A DNA stretch of 64,000 nucleotides from Powellomyces hirtus (taxonomy: Eukaryota; Chytridiomycota; Chytridiomycetes; Spizellomycetales; Powellomycetaceae): the NCBI GenBank assembly GCA_025526995.1, contig JAHLKG010000016.1, positions 667,317 to 731,316 of the forward strand, written 5' to 3'. The notes below the pieces were generated by a model, which was not told the DNA's origin, searched no databases, and was given only the letters and a program-made list of their open reading frames with translations. The translations under genes were made by a program, and so were the position numbers. Positions 38,330 through 51,219 of this stretch are shown here, in pieces. Every line of letters begins with the position of its first letter. Position 1 is the first letter of the stretch.

Positions 38330-41300
38330 ATGGCGAAAGCGATCGTCGTCGCGGCCCTGACCCGCCGCTCCCGCCCGATAGGGACGAGGACAATGCTCAC
38401 GATGCTTCTCCTCCAGTCACTCATCGTGCTTTCCTTCCTTCCGCACGTCGTCGACTCCACCTCTGCTCTATGCGCCTACAAGGGCGGCTCCATCCACATG
38501 TTTCAATCCCCGAAAACGTCCAATGGAACCGACATGACGCTCGACGCATTCTCGGACTTTATGGGTCCGCTCTGGACTGGTTTCTTCCTTTGTAACCGTA
38601 CCCTCTTGGAGAAAAGTGATCTCATCCATGCCAAGCGGAGATTGACCTCCAACGCTAATGTCACGGTGAACTTGGTCAAGAGGGATGTCGATCAAGCGTC
38701 CCTCTTGAAAAACTCGAAGATTAAGGTGCGTGTGAGCGTTGTAGCACGTAGACAACGTGAACGTGGATTACTGAGTGTGGGGCGACGGCGGATGGTTGGT
38801 GGGTGATGGGCGGAACGAAGCAGTGTGGTGCTTGATTGATGGCCGTAGTTGATTGCCCCCTTTGCTCTTTTATGGCATTTTCTCACATGCGACTGATTCC
38901 AGAATAACATCACTCAGTCCTCCGGCAATTTTGAGGTACCTGACGCAACCCAGCCAATCATCCACAATCAAACCCTCGGCTCTCACGTTGATGCTTCGCA
39001 TCTGCACCGTCGCATCATGACCGACGAAGTGTGCAATGCAGCGTGCCGAAAGCGTATGAATGACGACCGCAAAGAAGATTGTAAAACAAAGTGTAGGTGA
39101 CCATCATTCGTCAGTGCTTTTGTCACATGGCCGCTTATAGATTCTTTTGGTCCATACGAATTCGTAACGTCCTTTCAAAAAGCTTGCAAGAACGTCAACG
39201 AAAAAATCAATGACACTCAGAGATGTAAAAATGATATTGGAAATGCCAAAGATGAAGTCGACTCAGGAAACCATTTCATTTTTGCGCCACAAATCGACTT
39301 GCATCGCGGGCTCAGGGCCAGGGGTCTGCACACCCATGATGACAAAAGCACACATGAGCCACTTGAAAGACGAGCCATGGACATCGACCCCAGGGATCCT
39401 TATGCCCGTTGCATTCCTCTCGTTAGCCGACATCCCAGGTGAGCATTTGAAAACAGGTAACCTTGTCACCTTCTCGCGCTGCGGCAGCGTGGTTTGTGCC
39501 GAATTCGTGTTTTCTGAGACAATTAAACTCCTTTGGCTATTTTCTCTCCTTTGGCTACTCTCTCCCTCCCTGTCAGTGCCAATCCATACCATGTGCTTCT
39601 TACCGGTATGAAAGACTCTAACGTACGCGTGGGAGGGGGATATCCGCACAGAACCGGCGCGGATTGGCCGTGTGCTTCCTCGGACGGACAGTGCGACTAT
39701 ACCCAAACGTATGAGAAGAGCGTCGCCCATACAACATCTGTGACGATCAGCACCTCCGACACGGAGACATTCACTAGCAGTGACGGCAAGTCTTGGAATT
39801 CTGCCAAAGAGAACACGTTCGCAAACGCCATTACCGACGCTATCGACAAGAACTGGCAGACCAGCTTGAACAAAGACAAATCAGGGTCCATCGCCAACGA
39901 GGTCTCCAAGCAATATACCAAGTCCCACGAGCGAAGCACAGCCCAAACACGAACTACCACCGATGAGCGTTCCACTACCGACACTCGGACTTGGAACACC
40001 GACGAAATGAAAGGTTGGAGCACCGACGAGACCAACAATTGGTCCGAGACGGACGAGACCAACTGGCAAGTCAGTCACAGCGAGGAGAGTAATTGGAGCA
40101 ATTCCAAAGAGGATCGCAGAGAAACAAACACTGGATGCACTGCAGGTGAAGGCAGTGGTACCGAAGTTGGAGCCAGTGCGGGAATCAATGCTGGAATCTT
40201 CCAAGCTTCAGTCCACGGGAGCATCACCGGATCGCAAAACACCGATCGCAACTTTCTCAAGACCCACAGCAAAGGGGAAACAAATTCTCGTGGCGGGTCT
40301 GTCACTGATGGCAGCTTTGAGGGTGGCTCCCATTCCAGCCAGCGTGGTGGTTCGACTAGCATCGGCCGCTCCGGAAGTACTACGAATTCTTGGGGCGGCT
40401 CGCAAGCGCTCACTCGCGGACACACGGAAGCGGACAGTCGTGAGACCCGCGTCGGTGACACCGTTTCCGACGCTCTGACCAACGGCGTGACGAGAACCGG
40501 GGGATGGTCCATCGGATCTACGGACGCACACGGCGGATCTGCCAGTCACACGATCGGGTTGACCAGCACTCGGGGTATTACCGATAACCAAGGTGGGGAT
40601 ACCCGCACCGACAGAGGAAAGCAAAATACAAAGACGTGGGATCACAGCAATTCTACCACGGTGACCATCACCCAGGGTATGTCGATCAAAATGACTTTTC
40701 AGAGCGGCCAGTGCCGATACAGCGTTTGCGCCCCCAAAGTCGTATCGGTGGCAATTCCCTGGATGTGCAAGAGCGACAAGAACCAACTCGTCGTGGTCAC
40801 CACCGAAGTGCAGGAAACTGTGATCGACCCCATAACCAAAGAACCCATTTGCGTCAACTCCCTCGCGCCTTGCACAGGACCTATTGAGGACTTTCTTCTT
40901 CTCGATGACGACGCGGGCGTGGCCGCCACTCCTGACGCCAAGAATGTTGCGCGAATGAACGCGTTCTTGAAGCCACCTAAATCCGGGGAACCTGTAATGG
41001 TGTCCGTCAACAGACAGTACAAGGCCGTGTTCCTTCCCGGCACTGACCCGGATTCGTTTGGCTCCAGCTTTGCCATTATGAACAACGACGTTGTCATTTG
41101 GCAGACTGGTCTCCACCACTTTGGGGGACCCTCCGCCGAAGACGATCCTAACGTCTGGATGGACACTCGAGTACGTCTTACCAGCAACGGCCGCCTCATT
41201 CAAGAAGCTAGGAACTTCTACCCCAAAAATCGAAACAAAGACGATTGGAACATCGTCTGGAGCAGGTGCGGCCCCCCCACACCGCGTTTTCCCTTCCTCC

Positions 41301-43107
41301 CTGGATCCTTTGCTTTACTAAATCTCTTTTCACACTGATAGCGTTCCCGGTCATCTCGATTATACCGTTGGAGTGTATAGCGACGTTGGATACATGCTCA
41401 TTCTCGAGGTGCGTCTATTCTCCGCTGCCGTGTTTTGTCTGCCCTAAGGCGATCCCACCAACTGTATTTTCATTGATCGGAAATACCTCCAGAACACAGG
41501 AAATCTGGTCATCCGTGACGGCGTCGGCTCCAAGATCTGGTCTTCGTCGTCGACCGACTGTGCCTACTCCTATGGTTTCAAGTGGCCCATCGAGACACGT
41601 TATCCCCTCCACTACGATGCCCCGGAACCCAACTTTTCTGGCCAAATTGATCCGCACAACAGCATCCCATCCAATATACAATGGATTGGGAGCCACCTCC
41701 AGGCTCATCAATGCGACACGTCACAGATTCTCCATCAAAATCAGGGACTTAGGTCACCAAATGGGCGTTTCTCAATTTACCTTACTGACGGCGGTAACCT
41801 CATCCTGAAAGACTATACTCGGACGATCTGGTACGTGCTTTGACTGGTTTCCCTCCAGTCATTTTTGAATATATTCCACTGACGGCAAGTTGACAAAAAT
41901 GATGTAGGTCTTCCAAAACAAAAGATGTTTGGTACACTCAACCCGACTCTGTATACCACATGCTGGTCACAGATTACGGGCAACTTGTCATTCGTGATCA
42001 CAAGTCCCGCCTGATATGGCAAACGTTCAACAATGTGGACATCTTCTCTGGCCCTTACCTGTTCGGAATCTACGACCTCGGAGACGCCGGCATCACGGCA
42101 GCTTACCGAAATTACACGGATACGCCGCTTTTCATCTGGCAAACGCAGCCTGCAGACGTCTACGAGAACACAACGAGCATACTGTTCAATAACCTCGAAG
42201 TCCTTTACCCCGTGAACAAGGTCTTATGTTTTGGGAAGTGTGGAGAGAAATGCAACGCTTACGAAAAGGCTCCCAGAAACTTTCTCAAGAACTTGGCTTC
42301 CAATCAATGTAAGCTCAGACGTGCAACCGAAGCGCAGAAGTTTCCAGTCTCTCTTCCAACCCTAGCACTCCATTCAGCTCAAAGCTCACTCTGACATATT
42401 TACTCTGTTTCCTTCCCGTAATCTGATCAGGTCTCGGACCTAACGGCACGGCTGCCTGCGACAACTCCGCTAACCAGAAATGGGTCTTTGATGAGCAGTT
42501 CTCGCTCTACCGCTGGTCTCAGAACCTCACCATGTGTCTCGGCCACAACACCACCGTAATGGGTCCTTGCAGTCTATCCCGAGCTTGGTCAAACTATCCG
42601 GACGGATCCATGAACTTGGTTTACCGCCCGTACACCTGTCTCTTCCCTGACGGCATCTCCCGCCCCTGTGATAATCCCCGTATGGATAAGCGATGGTCTT
42701 TCGGTGAGAGACAACTCCAACGACTCGAATCGAACGGGAGTCAGATCATGTTGCCTGGCGAAACTTTGATCCACCGTCCGACCAACGCTACGGTGAGACT
42801 GCTTTTCAACGGTGATCTCCAACTTTACGGACCGAAGAAACCGATCCCGGCCACCGTCCGTAACAACATAGATGCGCAATCCCTCAAGAAATATGGAAGT
42901 CCATCCTTTCAGGTCAATAACGACGGCACTGTTTCCATCGTTAACCTCATGGGTACTCGCGTCTACAAGACGTTGGGTCAACCCGTAAGACCCGCAAAGG
43001 ATGACGATTATTTCCTGGGTTTCAACCCTCAGGGAACCAAGCTATTGCTCAAGCGATACTCGAATCCAGCCGGTCAGTCCACTTGGTCTATGGGTTACGA
43101 CCTTTAG
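38330..43107 (+). CDS. large secreted protein: Ser/Thr/Trp-rich region plus bulb-type lectin repeats
   Basis: Exons 38330-38725, 38903-39092, 39141-39438, 39577-41265, 41342-41408, 41493-41830, 41908-42308 and 42431-43107 give 1351 residues. A secretion signal lies at MLTMLLLQSLIVLSFLPHVV; ATG 38330 has a strong CCACCATGG context and ATG 38393 would give a plain signal peptide. Residues about 350-660 are low-complexity beta-prone sequence, alternating Ser/Thr with Trp-Asp-Glu motifs (WSTDETNNWSETDETNW) and Gly-rich parts, ending at TVTITQGMSIKM. A four-cysteine segment follows (GQCRYSVCAPK, IPWMCK). From about 770 come bulb-lectin-type repeats (FAIMNNDVVIWQTG, NLVIRDGVGSKIW, NLILKDYTRTIWSS, QLVIRDHKSRLIWQT). 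A cysteine-bearing tail closes it. The Ser/Thr-rich part resembles strands of beta-pore proteins in composition, which is only a hypothesis. Confidence 0.85.
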
Positions 43108-44025
43108 CATCCCGAAGAAGAGTTGCGTACATGGAATTTATATTCCAGACGTGATTAACGTCCATATAAGTAGACAGATTGGACTGCATCAATTGTTTTA
43201 TTGGCTTTGTCGTCCCTGCTACGATACTGCGTGCTTTCTATTCTGGACTAAAGACTAAAGTTAAAGTTAATCTGATGGATGAGCTCAATCTAAACAAGTG
43301 TTGTTTCACGCGCCCAACATGACTACCCCCACGAAGCGCCTGTCAGGCAATATTCCCCGAAGCCTCTCTTGCAGGTTGAGCGAATACAAAAAGCACCTGC
43401 ATAGGAAAAAAAAGAATTTTGGAGGAACGGGAGACCATCGGCAAATTATCGAAAAGACCGATCACGGATGGAGCTCTATACTGTTGAGATTATGATGGCT
43501 AGGCCAGCAATAGCGCTGCATCTCCATCTCATTCAGGTTGCTGAGTCGGGCGTGCGACTGCACGATTGGAAAATTCTATCTCACCCGTTACCGCGGTTTC
43601 GGGAACGCGTTTGCGTTCATGGGTCGGCTGCACATTGACAGTCGCACAACTTTTGACTACATAAAAAAAAAAGCCTCTCCTCGCATGTCAGACTCAGGCT
43701 GGCAGCTGAGTTCTCAGCCACGCACCGAAGCGGCCCTCGGTCCAACCTCGAAAGAGTCGGACCACACCGTGTTTGCCAAATATTCGCGCTCGCTCGGTAT
43801 AGCTACCGTGACCTGCGAACGGGGTGCTGCCTGGAGTGTTAAAGTCAGAGGGTTTGCTGGTTTGCCAGTGCGCTCCACCATGTCAGAATTTCTTTCTCCT
43901 TTTGATGTGAGCATCCATATGTTCTGCCATATGCATATATGCATATGGGTCTTGACGGCCTGAATGCCTTTCCCACTCTCTGACTAACGCTCCTCCTGAC
44001 CAACGCTCCTCCAAGAGAACAAGCG
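43108..44025. other. 0.9-kb intergenic stretch between two large secreted genes
   Basis: No gene seen. A poly-A-rich TATA-like stretch (ACATAAAAAAAAAA) at 43658-43672 and a short CTCCTCCTGACCAACG-type duplication lie upstream of ATG 44026. Confidence 0.4.
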
Positions 44026-47000
44026 ATGAGTGACCGGAAGCAACTCACCTTGAGATGCTTGGTACTGCTGGCGATCTTTTGCTTTTGGAACGTCTTGGCC
44101 GCACCAATCCCCGTTCGACATGAACATCTCCGAGAAGACACCATCGCAATAGAGCATTCGTACTATGTCAAGGGTTTAGACATCCGTCAAGCCAAGCCCA
44201 AGGTCGACCCGACTCCTAGCACGATCGATTTCAGCTTGGCGTCAAGCTGGAAAGAGAAGTTGCGAACGATTGAGGGCCAAACATATGTAGATTTGGCAAA
44301 GAAATTACTCCGCCCGAGTACAGACTATGAGGTGAGCTTTGTCTAAATTTGGGCAGGACGCAGTCGTGAGCTGGGGGGCCGTGGAAGATGAACGCACCGA
44401 GGCGTTGGCGGCAGCAAAGTCCTCGGGAGACCACCCCATTGATTTCACTTTTGACTCATGATCCAATCCAATTCAACTATCTTTACGCTAACGAAAAAAC
44501 AGATCTACTTCCCGGGCACATTTGCCAACAACGCAGAACCGCGGCTGTTAAATTATCAGAAACTCCAATCGCAATTCCCACCGAATGATGTCAACACGGA
44601 ACTCAATATCGAACACTTGGTTGAAGGTCAAACGCTTTCCGGTATGGTTTTCGCTCCTGTACTCCAATTCCGAGCGAAATACATCAAGTCTCCGGATGTG
44701 ATAAAAGCCCTTGATGCAATTGACGCCAAGAAAGTCGATTTCACCATCACACCATACCCAATCGCTGATGGCAGCAAGAGGCCGGGGCACGATATTAACG
44801 AGGACAAAACCATTACTGGTAACACTTTTGAGATTGTCGGTGACTTGTTGAACGGTCAGTACAACCTTGAGATCTTGGACAAGACCACAAACAACTATAA
44901 GCGCAATCGCGTGCCCATGGCGAGGGGAGGAGGGACCAACAGCATCAGTAGTGACATTTACAAAAACAAAGCTATCACGTCTAATGGGCTGGCATATGTG
45001 TAAGCGTATTTCCATTGAAAACTGTTCATGCGATTTTCAAACATCATGACGGCCCCATCCCTTTCTGATTCGTATTTTGTTCTTTGAATGGTCCGTTCCA
45101 GCACCCACATAGGGGCCAAGATGGAACACAGCGCTTTCACGATTGGCAAAGCGTTTACTGAACACGCCGCACGCATCCAAGGCGATTCCGACCTGCGTGA
45201 GGCGCTTGACGCTGCTGGATACAACGGAGCTGCAGTTCTCACACAGCTGGAAAGCGACATTGTTGGAGAGGTCGGGGAGATGAACGCTCACTACAAGAAA
45301 GGAGGGAAGATTGCTCAGCTCATGGCGGCCGACATAGTCGAGTTTACCGCCGACGCCCCAGATGACCTACAGGCAACTTTCCAAGGCAACCAGGCGTACT
45401 TGGCCCTGAAAGCCAAGAAAGCTACGAAAAAGGCAGCAGCCGCTGCGGCGAGCCAAGCGGGCAAAGTCAAAGTTACGAAAACGAAAAAACAAACCCCCTA
45501 TAATAAACCCAAAAAGACTAAGGGCTCCAATGGTTCTTGTTCGAAGAAGCGGGACCTGTCCGGACGCGACGGTTCCTCATGTGACGAGCACAAAAACATG
45601 ATCAACGAAAGATTCGAAAAGGTAGACGAATTCGGGAACAGGATCGATCCTAACGGATATTCCCGCGACAAGGACAATAATTACGTTTCGCAAGAGGACG
45701 GAATAACGCCGATCGATATGGACGGTAATTTGGTCAATTCGCAGGGTCAGACGATCGACAGGAACGGTAATCCCGCCGAAGCCGACCCGGAGGCTGCGGT
45801 TGACCGGAGTCAAGACTCGGGCGATGAGCCGGTTGATCCGGATGATGGGCCCACCGAACCAACCGATAATAGCCCAATATCGGCGATCTGCTCGGCTGGA
45901 TCTCGTGGCTCATGCGCGCAATTCCTAACTGCTATCGACGCAAAAGTGGAAGGCGAGGAACTGGAGTGGGGTTTTACTAGCGGCGGGTCCGAAGAGAGGG
46001 AAGCATTGATAGCTTTAGAGGATTCACAATTCTTTGCGGAAACCGAGACAGGCATCGACGGTAAACCGACCATTAAAAAGGATCTTATTAAAAAGAGATT
46101 GAGATTGTTTCCTCGGGCTGTCCGCGACGAATACGGAAAGATCGCAAGGGTGAAGGAAACCACCGTCGGCGAACAACCGGACGTCATAGAGTCAACAGCA
46201 TCGGGAAACCAGGTCAAGAATGATCCTTACGGCGCTCCTTTTGAAAACTACGGAGGGGAGGTCACACCGTATGCCGGCATCTTGGATGAGGACATGAACA
46301 TGGCGAGGTACATCAAGACGCCCGACGCCAAGCTGACGTCCGATTTTGGCTATACCAGCCAAGGCGATCTGCATGGCACCGTCACCAATACCATAAAAGA
46401 GCGGTTCGCTGCAGCCGCCCGGGGCGAGAGCCCATTGACAAAGGAGCAGGGCGAAGGGTATCTGAAGTACCTCGGTCACATGAAGAAAGCGGTCAAGGCG
46501 CGTAAGAACAGGGTGGATGCCCCTTTACCCGCCGGGGCCGAAGCCAAGATCGCAGGACGTAGCGACGCACAAGCGGCCAATTTTGCCAAACTCCAAGTGA
46601 ACGCCCTCGAGGATTCGTTCAATGATGCCCGTGGTGAGGGCGATGCACATGTTTCTGCGGCCCAAACCGCGGCGGAATGCGGTGCCGCCTGTGAAAAATT
46701 CGAACACAAAGGAACGCTCCGTTACGCCGTAAAACGCTTGTCTTCGCTTCGTGGCCGAGTGGCCGGTTGCGGTGGATCATCCGGTAAAGTTTGCAATCGC
46801 AAGCAAGGAAAAGTCCTGAGCCCTTCCACTGTATCCGTTTTGGGACAAATGAAAGGAATCCTCGGAGACAGGATCTTTAAAGGTGATGTGAAACCCAACC
46901 GACCTCCCGGTGGAGACGGCAAGTGGATCGCCAACGACGTTGTCAGTCACATGGGGGACGAGAAAGAGGGCTTCGAAGGTCTTTGGACAGAATTGGGCGA

Positions 47001-48456
47001 GCAACTTAGTTCGACCATGGACGTCAAACTCACTCCAAGCCAAGTGTCAGAGATATCAACGATGATGAACGCTTGGGAGATGGATATTGCTTCGACTATC
47101 GTTACCGAGGACAACGTAAACGAACATCTGAACGCGGTGCAAGCTTACAACAACGTGGCCGCCGTGATGGCTGAAAACGGCTACACTGGGTCTGGAATTG
47201 ATGCCAAGCTGCGTCCAGTTACCCCCATCGATTACAACGTTCCGGCTGGCGCCGACACGAGCACAGAGGCTCGAGATCTGAGTGACTTCGCGAAAGCCGT
47301 CAAGGCCGGTACCAAATCGGCTAAGGTCCTTCCCAAAGGGGAACCTGTTGGGAATCCCAAAGCGGGTGACCTGTACGAAGGTGCCACCACTCAGGATGAA
47401 GCTACCGATGCCATGTTGCACGAAATCGAAGAAGCTCTCGAGAAGGATTCGGAGGTATCTCTTGATGAAGACAAGAAATCCATGATGGGCAAATGGCGCA
47501 ACTTTATCAACAAGCAGCGAGTGCGATTGCTCAGAAAATCTGATCAAGAGCGCTCTCGGGAGTCAGTGGCCGATCACGATATTCACGTGGAAAGCTATAA
47601 TAAAATCCTTCGCACGGTCCAAAAGACGTACAAGTCCGGCGACACTCTTTCGGCCGCACCAATGCGCAACGACGCCGACTTACGACCCGTGGAGCACATC
47701 AGCTCCACCTTGGCAATGGACACTATCGAGCAGGCCAAGGCTCTCTCTGGGAGTGCGAGCATCTTGCCCGACGCGGGCGGCACGCGCGTCGATCAAAACG
47801 GCGATTTCCTCCCATCTAGCCTGTACGCCGGCTCTCGCACCATGAACGACGCGATGGAATCCGTACAGCGCACAATAGCGGCGAGCGTACGTCAAAGCGG
47901 CGGCGACGACGGGTCAACTCTTTCCAAAGAAAAGAAGATCCTATTTCGTCGGATCCGTAACAACCTTTCGAAGATCGCCCGTGCTCGACAAGGCAGTCTT
48001 TTTGGCAATGTGAAGAAGGGCAATCCCGTAGATCAAAAGGATATTGACCAGTACTCGAACGATTTCGGTAACAGTAATCGTTACAACCGATACAAAACCA
48101 GTTTCAATGACGTCAAGGGCCAGACCTCATCACAAGGGAGCGACGGCGTCAGTTCAACGCATCCAAACAAGCCCGACACGCTCGACAAACCCGGCCCGGT
48201 CCGAGAACTGTCGTCTTCTAGTGTCGAATCCGAAGGCTTTCCATCCCAGGACAGCTTCCCGTCCAATGCCGAAGGAACCAGCGCAGGTCGTGGGTTCAGC
48301 AGCACCGGTGTAGGCGCGGCCCCGGCCGATTTCACAAAGTATAAGAATGTGATAAACGGACCTCGAGTGGCTGGGGCCATCCGCAAATTCAAGAAACTCG
48401 TTCGGAGACCCATCAAAGGCGTAACTTCTCGAGGCGTGGCCGGCAGTGCGAAATAA
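44026..48456 (+). CDS. large secreted protein of unknown family
   Basis: Exons 44026-44331, 44503-44999 and 45102-48456 give 1385 residues. N-terminal signal peptide (LRCLVLLAIFCFWNVLAAP). I do not recognise the family. A first folded-looking segment (residues about 100-400) has no cysteines. Then a Lys/Ala-rich histone-H1-like stretch (KAKKATKKAAAAAASQAGK), a KKR site, and a repeat-like acidic stretch with D-x-(D/N)-G-N units (DEFGNRIDPNGYSR, DMDGNLVNSQGQTIDRNGN). Cysteine pairs follow (AICSAGSRGSCAQ, AECGAACEK, GCGGSSGKVC). The rest is hydrophilic and helical. The C-terminus is basic (RKFKKLVRRPIKG). It follows the lectin-repeat gene on the same strand after 918 bases. The basic segments suggest binding to nucleic acid or anionic surfaces; that is inference. 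Confidence 0.8.
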
Positions 48457-48796
48457 GGGGCACCGGCCACTCCAAACGTATCTCCTATAGAATTCTCTTA
48501 CTCTCGTAGCCTGACAATTCCTCATATCGCGGATATTATACTGAGGTTGTTCTCCTGGACGATAGATCCTCATACCGTAGGCTCATACATCGGCACAGAT
48601 AATGATGTAAGCGAATCATATTTATCCAAGCGACTTCCTTAGCAAACGAACATAAGATCTGTAGTAACCCTAACCCCAACCCGGTACAAAATATCGGGAT
48701 TGGCTGTGCGCAATCCCTGCCGTGTCACGCGTTGAACCCAAGGCAATGCTTATCCCTCAAAGTCATTACCGACAATCGCCGTAAAGTCCCTTCGAC
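48457..48796. other. intergenic with a short telomere-like motif
   Basis: Contains TAACCCTAACCCCAACCC near 48665, two to three C-rich telomere-like units, too short to call an interstitial telomere. Otherwise promoter sequence of the F-box-like gene. Confidence 0.4.
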
Positions 48797-50335
48797 ATGG
48801 TATGCTGGTTCTGTGCACGCCCGCTCCACGACGACTCCACAGACTGGTTCAGCAACTATCCGTTCCCAGCAACCGCCCAGCACATCTGGGAATTCGAGAA
48901 GCGAGCTGAAGTGGGCAATTTCGAAGATCCTGACCTTGCCTGGTTCCAGGCGTCCGTCGTCGTCTTTTCCGATGCCGTTTCTCCGCCAGGGATCTCTATG
49001 ACGGCCCGCGCATGGTCCCCAAAATCTCCTCTAAAATGCAACTTTGACCTCGAGGCGATGGCGGGTTACCCACGTGTCGCCCCTTGTACAGAAGAAGCCG
49101 ACGAAGGGAATTCTCGGATTTTGAAAGTTGAAGACGACACTGACGAAGCGTTTTCGGCGTACTATCGCACTCCTAAAAAGTCAAAGTCCGCTGCCTTCCA
49201 GGTGCGATATGGAAGACAGCTCAACCTGCACCAGGGCGCTACTAGCGACGAGATGGGGGGCGTGCATTGGCCAGCGCACTACGGGTGTCTATTGCTAGCG
49301 GCGGCATGGACGGGACACCTTGACAAACCTTTTCAACTCTTCCAACGGTCGAATTGGAGTCCACTTCAGTCTCTTCATCTGCGAACGCAAAGGGTTGTTG
49401 CCACACTCTGCGTTGAGGAGCTCGAGGGCTTCGACGCTGATAGGAAGAACAACCCGACGCTTCTTCCTACTGCCATACATTATGGTGACTCTTGCCTGAA
49501 TGCAGATACTGTTTACAACCCTGTTAAGGAAACGAGCGCAAAGGAGTGGGAAGCACGCACTGGGGATAACAGCTTGTACACCAAGCGTTACGCTTACGTT
49601 CAAGGGCAAGGTCATCCCCGAGATCGTTACGATTACTATTATTACAAAAAGCCGACACAGTATGTGTTAAGACGTCCCGACATCTTCCCCGTTCCTCATG
49701 GGATCGGCGACGCTGAAGACCGGGTTGCAGGGCACAAACTTATGCCATTCCTCGACAACCCCACCAAATCAAGAGGGATGGGGCCTCTTGGTATTCTCTC
49801 AAACGACATCCTCTCCCTAATCTTTCGCATCTTGATCCCCTCGCCGGAAGGCTTTTCACGACTTATGGCCACTAACCGGGCATGGTACACCTTCTTCGCT
49901 TCTGGAAACTCCCCCGCAGGCGCCGTCAATACCCATCCATCTTTATGGCGACTCCGGTGCGAATACCTGGGTGTCGTGCCAACTGCCACGGACTTGAAAA
50001 AACGAGCAATCGAAGTAAAGGAGATGATGCAAGTGGGAATGGACTGGAGACGATATTACCTCGATTGCGCCCGCGAAGATAGTATGAGGAACCGCGCTCG
50101 CATACGAAGGTGTGTGCGGAGGATTGACGAGTTGTTGGACTCGGTTGATGAGAGTTATGATGTCGAATTTGAAGGCGATATTGGAGATGGCGTAGATGTC
50201 GAGAATGATGATAGCGGAACATCGGATTCAGAAGACCTAGATGATGATGGCGATGAGGATGGTGATGATGATGATGACATTGAGGTTGATGACAGTGACT
50301 GTGACGATGAAGAGAATGACGGAGATGATCGATAA
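48797..50335 (+). CDS. F-box-like protein with CxxC start and acidic tail (paralogue of 18001-19110)
   Basis: Single exon, 512 residues. It opens MVCWFCARPLHDD, matching the YCVFCSGPC of the other copy. Shared parts in the same order are WPAHYGCLLLAAAW, the YVLRRPDIFPVPHG segment, an F-box-like stretch (LGILSNDILSLIFRIL, FSRLMATNRAWYTFF) and the C-terminal WRRYYLDCAREDSMRNRARI. It ends with about 65 residues of mostly Asp, Glu and Ser coded by GAT-type repeats, absent from the other copy. Probably an SCF-type adaptor; target unknown. Confidence 0.75.
   Translation: MVCWFCARPLHDDSTDWFSNYPFPATAQHIWEFEKRAEVGNFEDPDLAWFQASVVVFSDAVSPPGISMTARAWSPKSPLKCNFDLEAMAGYPRVAPCTEEADEGNSRILKVEDDTDEAFSAYYRTPKKSKSAAFQVRYGRQLNLHQGATSDEMGGVHWPAHYGCLLLAAAWTGHLDKPFQLFQRSNWSPLQSLHLRTQRVVATLCVEELEGFDADRKNNPTLLPTAIHYGDSCLNADTVYNPVKETSAKEWEARTGDNSLYTKRYAYVQGQGHPRDRYDYYYYKKPTQYVLRRPDIFPVPHGIGDAEDRVAGHKLMPFLDNPTKSRGMGPLGILSNDILSLIFRILIPSPEGFSRLMATNRAWYTFFASGNSPAGAVNTHPSLWRLRCEYLGVVPTATDLKKRAIEVKEMMQVGMDWRRYYLDCAREDSMRNRARIRRCVRRIDELLDSVDESYDVEFEGDIGDGVDVENDDSGTSDSEDLDDDGDEDGDDDDDIEVDDSDCDDEENDGDDR
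50210..50330. repeat. GAT-rich low-complexity tract
   Basis: Repeated GATGATGATG-type triplets coding the poly-Asp tail of the F-box-like protein. Confidence 0.8.
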
Positions 50336-50603
50336 CCCCTCACAGTCCGGCTAGTAGAGTGCGTTATAACGAATTCCGCCAGAGAATTCGAAAAAGGACA
50401 AATGCTCTGAATCGAAACTCGCAGGCCATGGGTGCAATCACATTTCGCTGGGAAAAATGGAACCCTTGCCTACTAGAATCCGTTGTCTTCAAGTTGGAGT
50501 TACGCCAACCCCCCGGGAATGGGGGATGGGGGCTGAGGATTATATTAGATGGATTAGACACTAGACTAGGTGTGCGAATCTCTGTGGCGGTAGGCTCTGT
50601 AAC

Positions 50604-51161
50604 TTGGCTCCAACAAGGGTAGTACTGACCGCCTGGGACTCGGGTTGGCTCTTCCCCGACCTTGAGTCAATGATCCTAACCGCTATAAAGCATTCGACCA
50701 AGTGCTCAACATCGAGATACGTGGCAGGTTCCTGGTTTTGCAGAAATGCAAGCCCTCCTGCCTCCAGCGCATTCCAATTCTTCTGGATTTTTGCCGAAAA
50801 AGGACGCGCAGGGAAAGGCACGGATATTTTACATTCATTTGGCTTGTTCACAGCCCTCCAATTCTCGACCGGCTTCCGCCCCTGCCTCCTAACTTGGGTG
50901 TACCTCCCTTTGACAAGTACCGTTGTGCACCATGAGATGCGATTGACGGTAGGTGGAACTCCTGTGGTAGACAAACGGTTCGAAGAGTGGTATACTAGAA
51001 AGTCCATTTTGCATGCGCCGCTCGTGTGCATTTCGGCGTTCTCCATCCTTATGGGTAGCTTTCTGTATAGGTGCGAAACAGCTGATCAAAGAAGCACTTT
51101 CTACTCAAAATGTTTGCCGAAATTCTGTTCTCGCAAATCCCGGGTGAATGACCGAGCATGA
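50604..51161 (+). other. unsupported open frame, possible exon of an unknown membrane protein
   Basis: 185 codons open with hydrophobic stretches (FGLFTALQFSTGF, LVCISAFSILMGSFLY). No family, no clear splice partners, and the opposite strand is also open over most of it. Noted because this 2.7-kb region otherwise has no gene. Could be a relic. Confidence 0.2.
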
Positions 51162-51218
51162 TACATCGTCGAATGCCGTTTGATCGATGTGCCCTACACA
51201 AACACCGCTTCATATCCG

Positions 51219-51219
<1 letters not shown>

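Noticed and set aside
48663..48682. Interstitial telomere
   Set aside because: Only two to three imperfect C-rich units; could be chance.
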